A stretch of DNA of 14,867 bases from Bacilli bacterium (GTDB lineage: Bacteria > Bacillota_I > Bacilli_A > RFN20 > CAG-826): NCBI GenBank assembly GCA_024413875.1, contig JAKSVY010000038.1:1-14867 (forward strand), in the 5' to 3' direction. Below are positions 14,272 through 14,867 of the stretch, piece after piece; position 1 is the first letter of the stretch; every line of letters begins with the position of its first letter. Made by a program: the position numbers and the translations under genes. A model generated the notes under the pieces. The model did not search any database, was not told the origin of the DNA, and worked only from the letters and a program-made list of their open reading frames with translations.

Positions 14272-14867
14272 ATGAAAGCACATAAAATACCTTTATTACT
14301 TCTATCATTAACAATGCTTGCTGGATGCGGACCTCAAAATGGTGGCTCATCTGATACAACCACTTCAAATAACAATGATGAAAGTGGAGAAAAATACGAA
14401 ACCGAGGAAGATAAAATGTATCAAAAACTTTGGGAAGCTAAAACAATTTTCAATGAATCATGCGTCATGATTGAAGGGGCTGATGGAGTTAAATCTGCAA
14501 GACTTGTTTATCGTCCAACAGAAATTATCGAAGTTAGAAACGCAACACTTCAAAAGGTATATAGCAAAGATGAATATCGCATTGAAGGCGATAGAATCAT
14601 CATGACTGAAGAATCAACAATGCCTTTCTTAACACAAGCAAATGTTGCCGCTACTGATATTCCTGATTCCATCGGGGGAAAACATGAATCAGATAAAGTT
14701 CCTTCTGGTAACATCTTATTCACTGAAGGCGTTGGCATTATCATGTATCAAATTGCTGTTACATATAAAACAAACGATAATTGGTATGGCACAATTCCTC
14801 AAAGAAAAGGTGAGAGATTACCTAAATTACAAGAGAAATTAGCTAACCATGAAGACATTACATTTGT
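14272..14867 (+). CDS. Lipoprotein, N-terminal part of a probable SGNH hydrolase (3' end outside window)
   Basis: The frame opens at ATG 14272 and is still open at the window edge (198 complete codons). The signal peptide ends in a canonical lipobox LAGC with Cys19, followed by a Ser/Thr/Asn/Asp/Glu linker. About residues 50-190 are beta-rich, including YRPTEIIEVRNATL, EYRIEGDRIIM and LFTEGVGIIMYQI, and probably form an accessory domain. The last visible residues, LQEKLANHEDITFV, resemble the lead-in to the GDSI nucleophile block of glycan-associated SGNH esterases, which would lie just past the edge. That assignment is an inference from context and style; no catalytic residue is visible. The gene follows the unrecognised lipoprotein by 3 bases with a strong ribosome binding site. 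Confidence 0.75.
   Translation, partial: MKAHKIPLLLLSLTMLAGCGPQNGGSSDTTTSNNNDESGEKYETEEDKMYQKLWEAKTIFNESCVMIEGADGVKSARLVYRPTEIIEVRNATLQKVYSKDEYRIEGDRIIMTEESTMPFLTQANVAATDIPDSIGGKHESDKVPSGNILFTEGVGIIMYQIAVTYKTNDNWYGTIPQRKGERLPKLQEKLANHEDITF

Noticed and set aside
14642..14842. Forward open frame of 66 codons near the right edge
   Set aside because: Overlaps in another frame the longer lipoprotein gene starting at 14272, which has a lipobox and a strong ribosome site.
1..14867. UGA-as-Trp genetic code
   Set aside because: All main genes run full length under the standard code with TGG for Trp and no in-frame TGA.
1..14867. Mobile element, CRISPR array, tRNA or rRNA
   Set aside because: No transposase or integrase motif, regularly spaced repeat series, target duplications or RNA-gene structure was seen.

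Overview
The window is low-GC, gene-dense DNA with every credible gene on the + strand. Stops are TAA or TAG only, Trp is encoded by TGG, spacers are short, Shine-Dalgarno sites are mostly good, and nearly every product carries a Gram-positive-type lipobox or signal peptide. This points to a host-associated, low-GC member of the Bacilli/Erysipelotrichia/former Tenericutes assemblage, using the standard bacterial code. The lineage is inferred from composition and protein style, not from a marker gene.

Layout. (1) 2-2955: three almost contiguous genes, namely the 3' end of an SGNH hydrolase, a CE2-like acetylesterase lipoprotein and a metallophosphoesterase lipoprotein. (2) 2956-3051: a probable promoter carrying two dyads, then an 823-residue surface protein (two lectin-like regions, helical stalk, X2-like domain, C-terminal GCGGS/membrane/KKK tail). 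It is followed by a hairpin with a poor U-tract and two related single-lectin surface proteins (5584-8003) with membrane tails. (3) After an intrinsic terminator, 8071-13000 holds a second metallophosphoesterase, a 722-residue double-lectin/double-X2 protein without a membrane tail, and a DUF4886 (SGNH-like) lipoprotein, closed by a strong terminator. (4) 13001-13240: a 240-bp intergenic region with hairpins and candidate promoters. It precedes an unrecognised Trp-rich lipoprotein whose start lacks a Shine-Dalgarno site, and the 5' part of another lipoprotein that runs off the window and is probably a further SGNH hydrolase.

How it may work. The sequence shows a set of exported proteins combining ester-removing (SGNH, CE2, DUF4886) and phosphoester-removing (calcineurin-like) activities with lectin-like adhesion proteins. 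The window contains no glycosidase, polysaccharide lyase, transporter, sortase or regulator. A reasonable inference is a surface programme that binds a glycan and strips acyl and phosphate decorations from it; the substrate cannot be read from the sequence. The metallophosphoesterase plus lectin/X2 pair occurs twice and the lectin-like family at least three times, so the locus appears to have grown by duplication. No mobile element, tRNA, rRNA or CRISPR array was seen.
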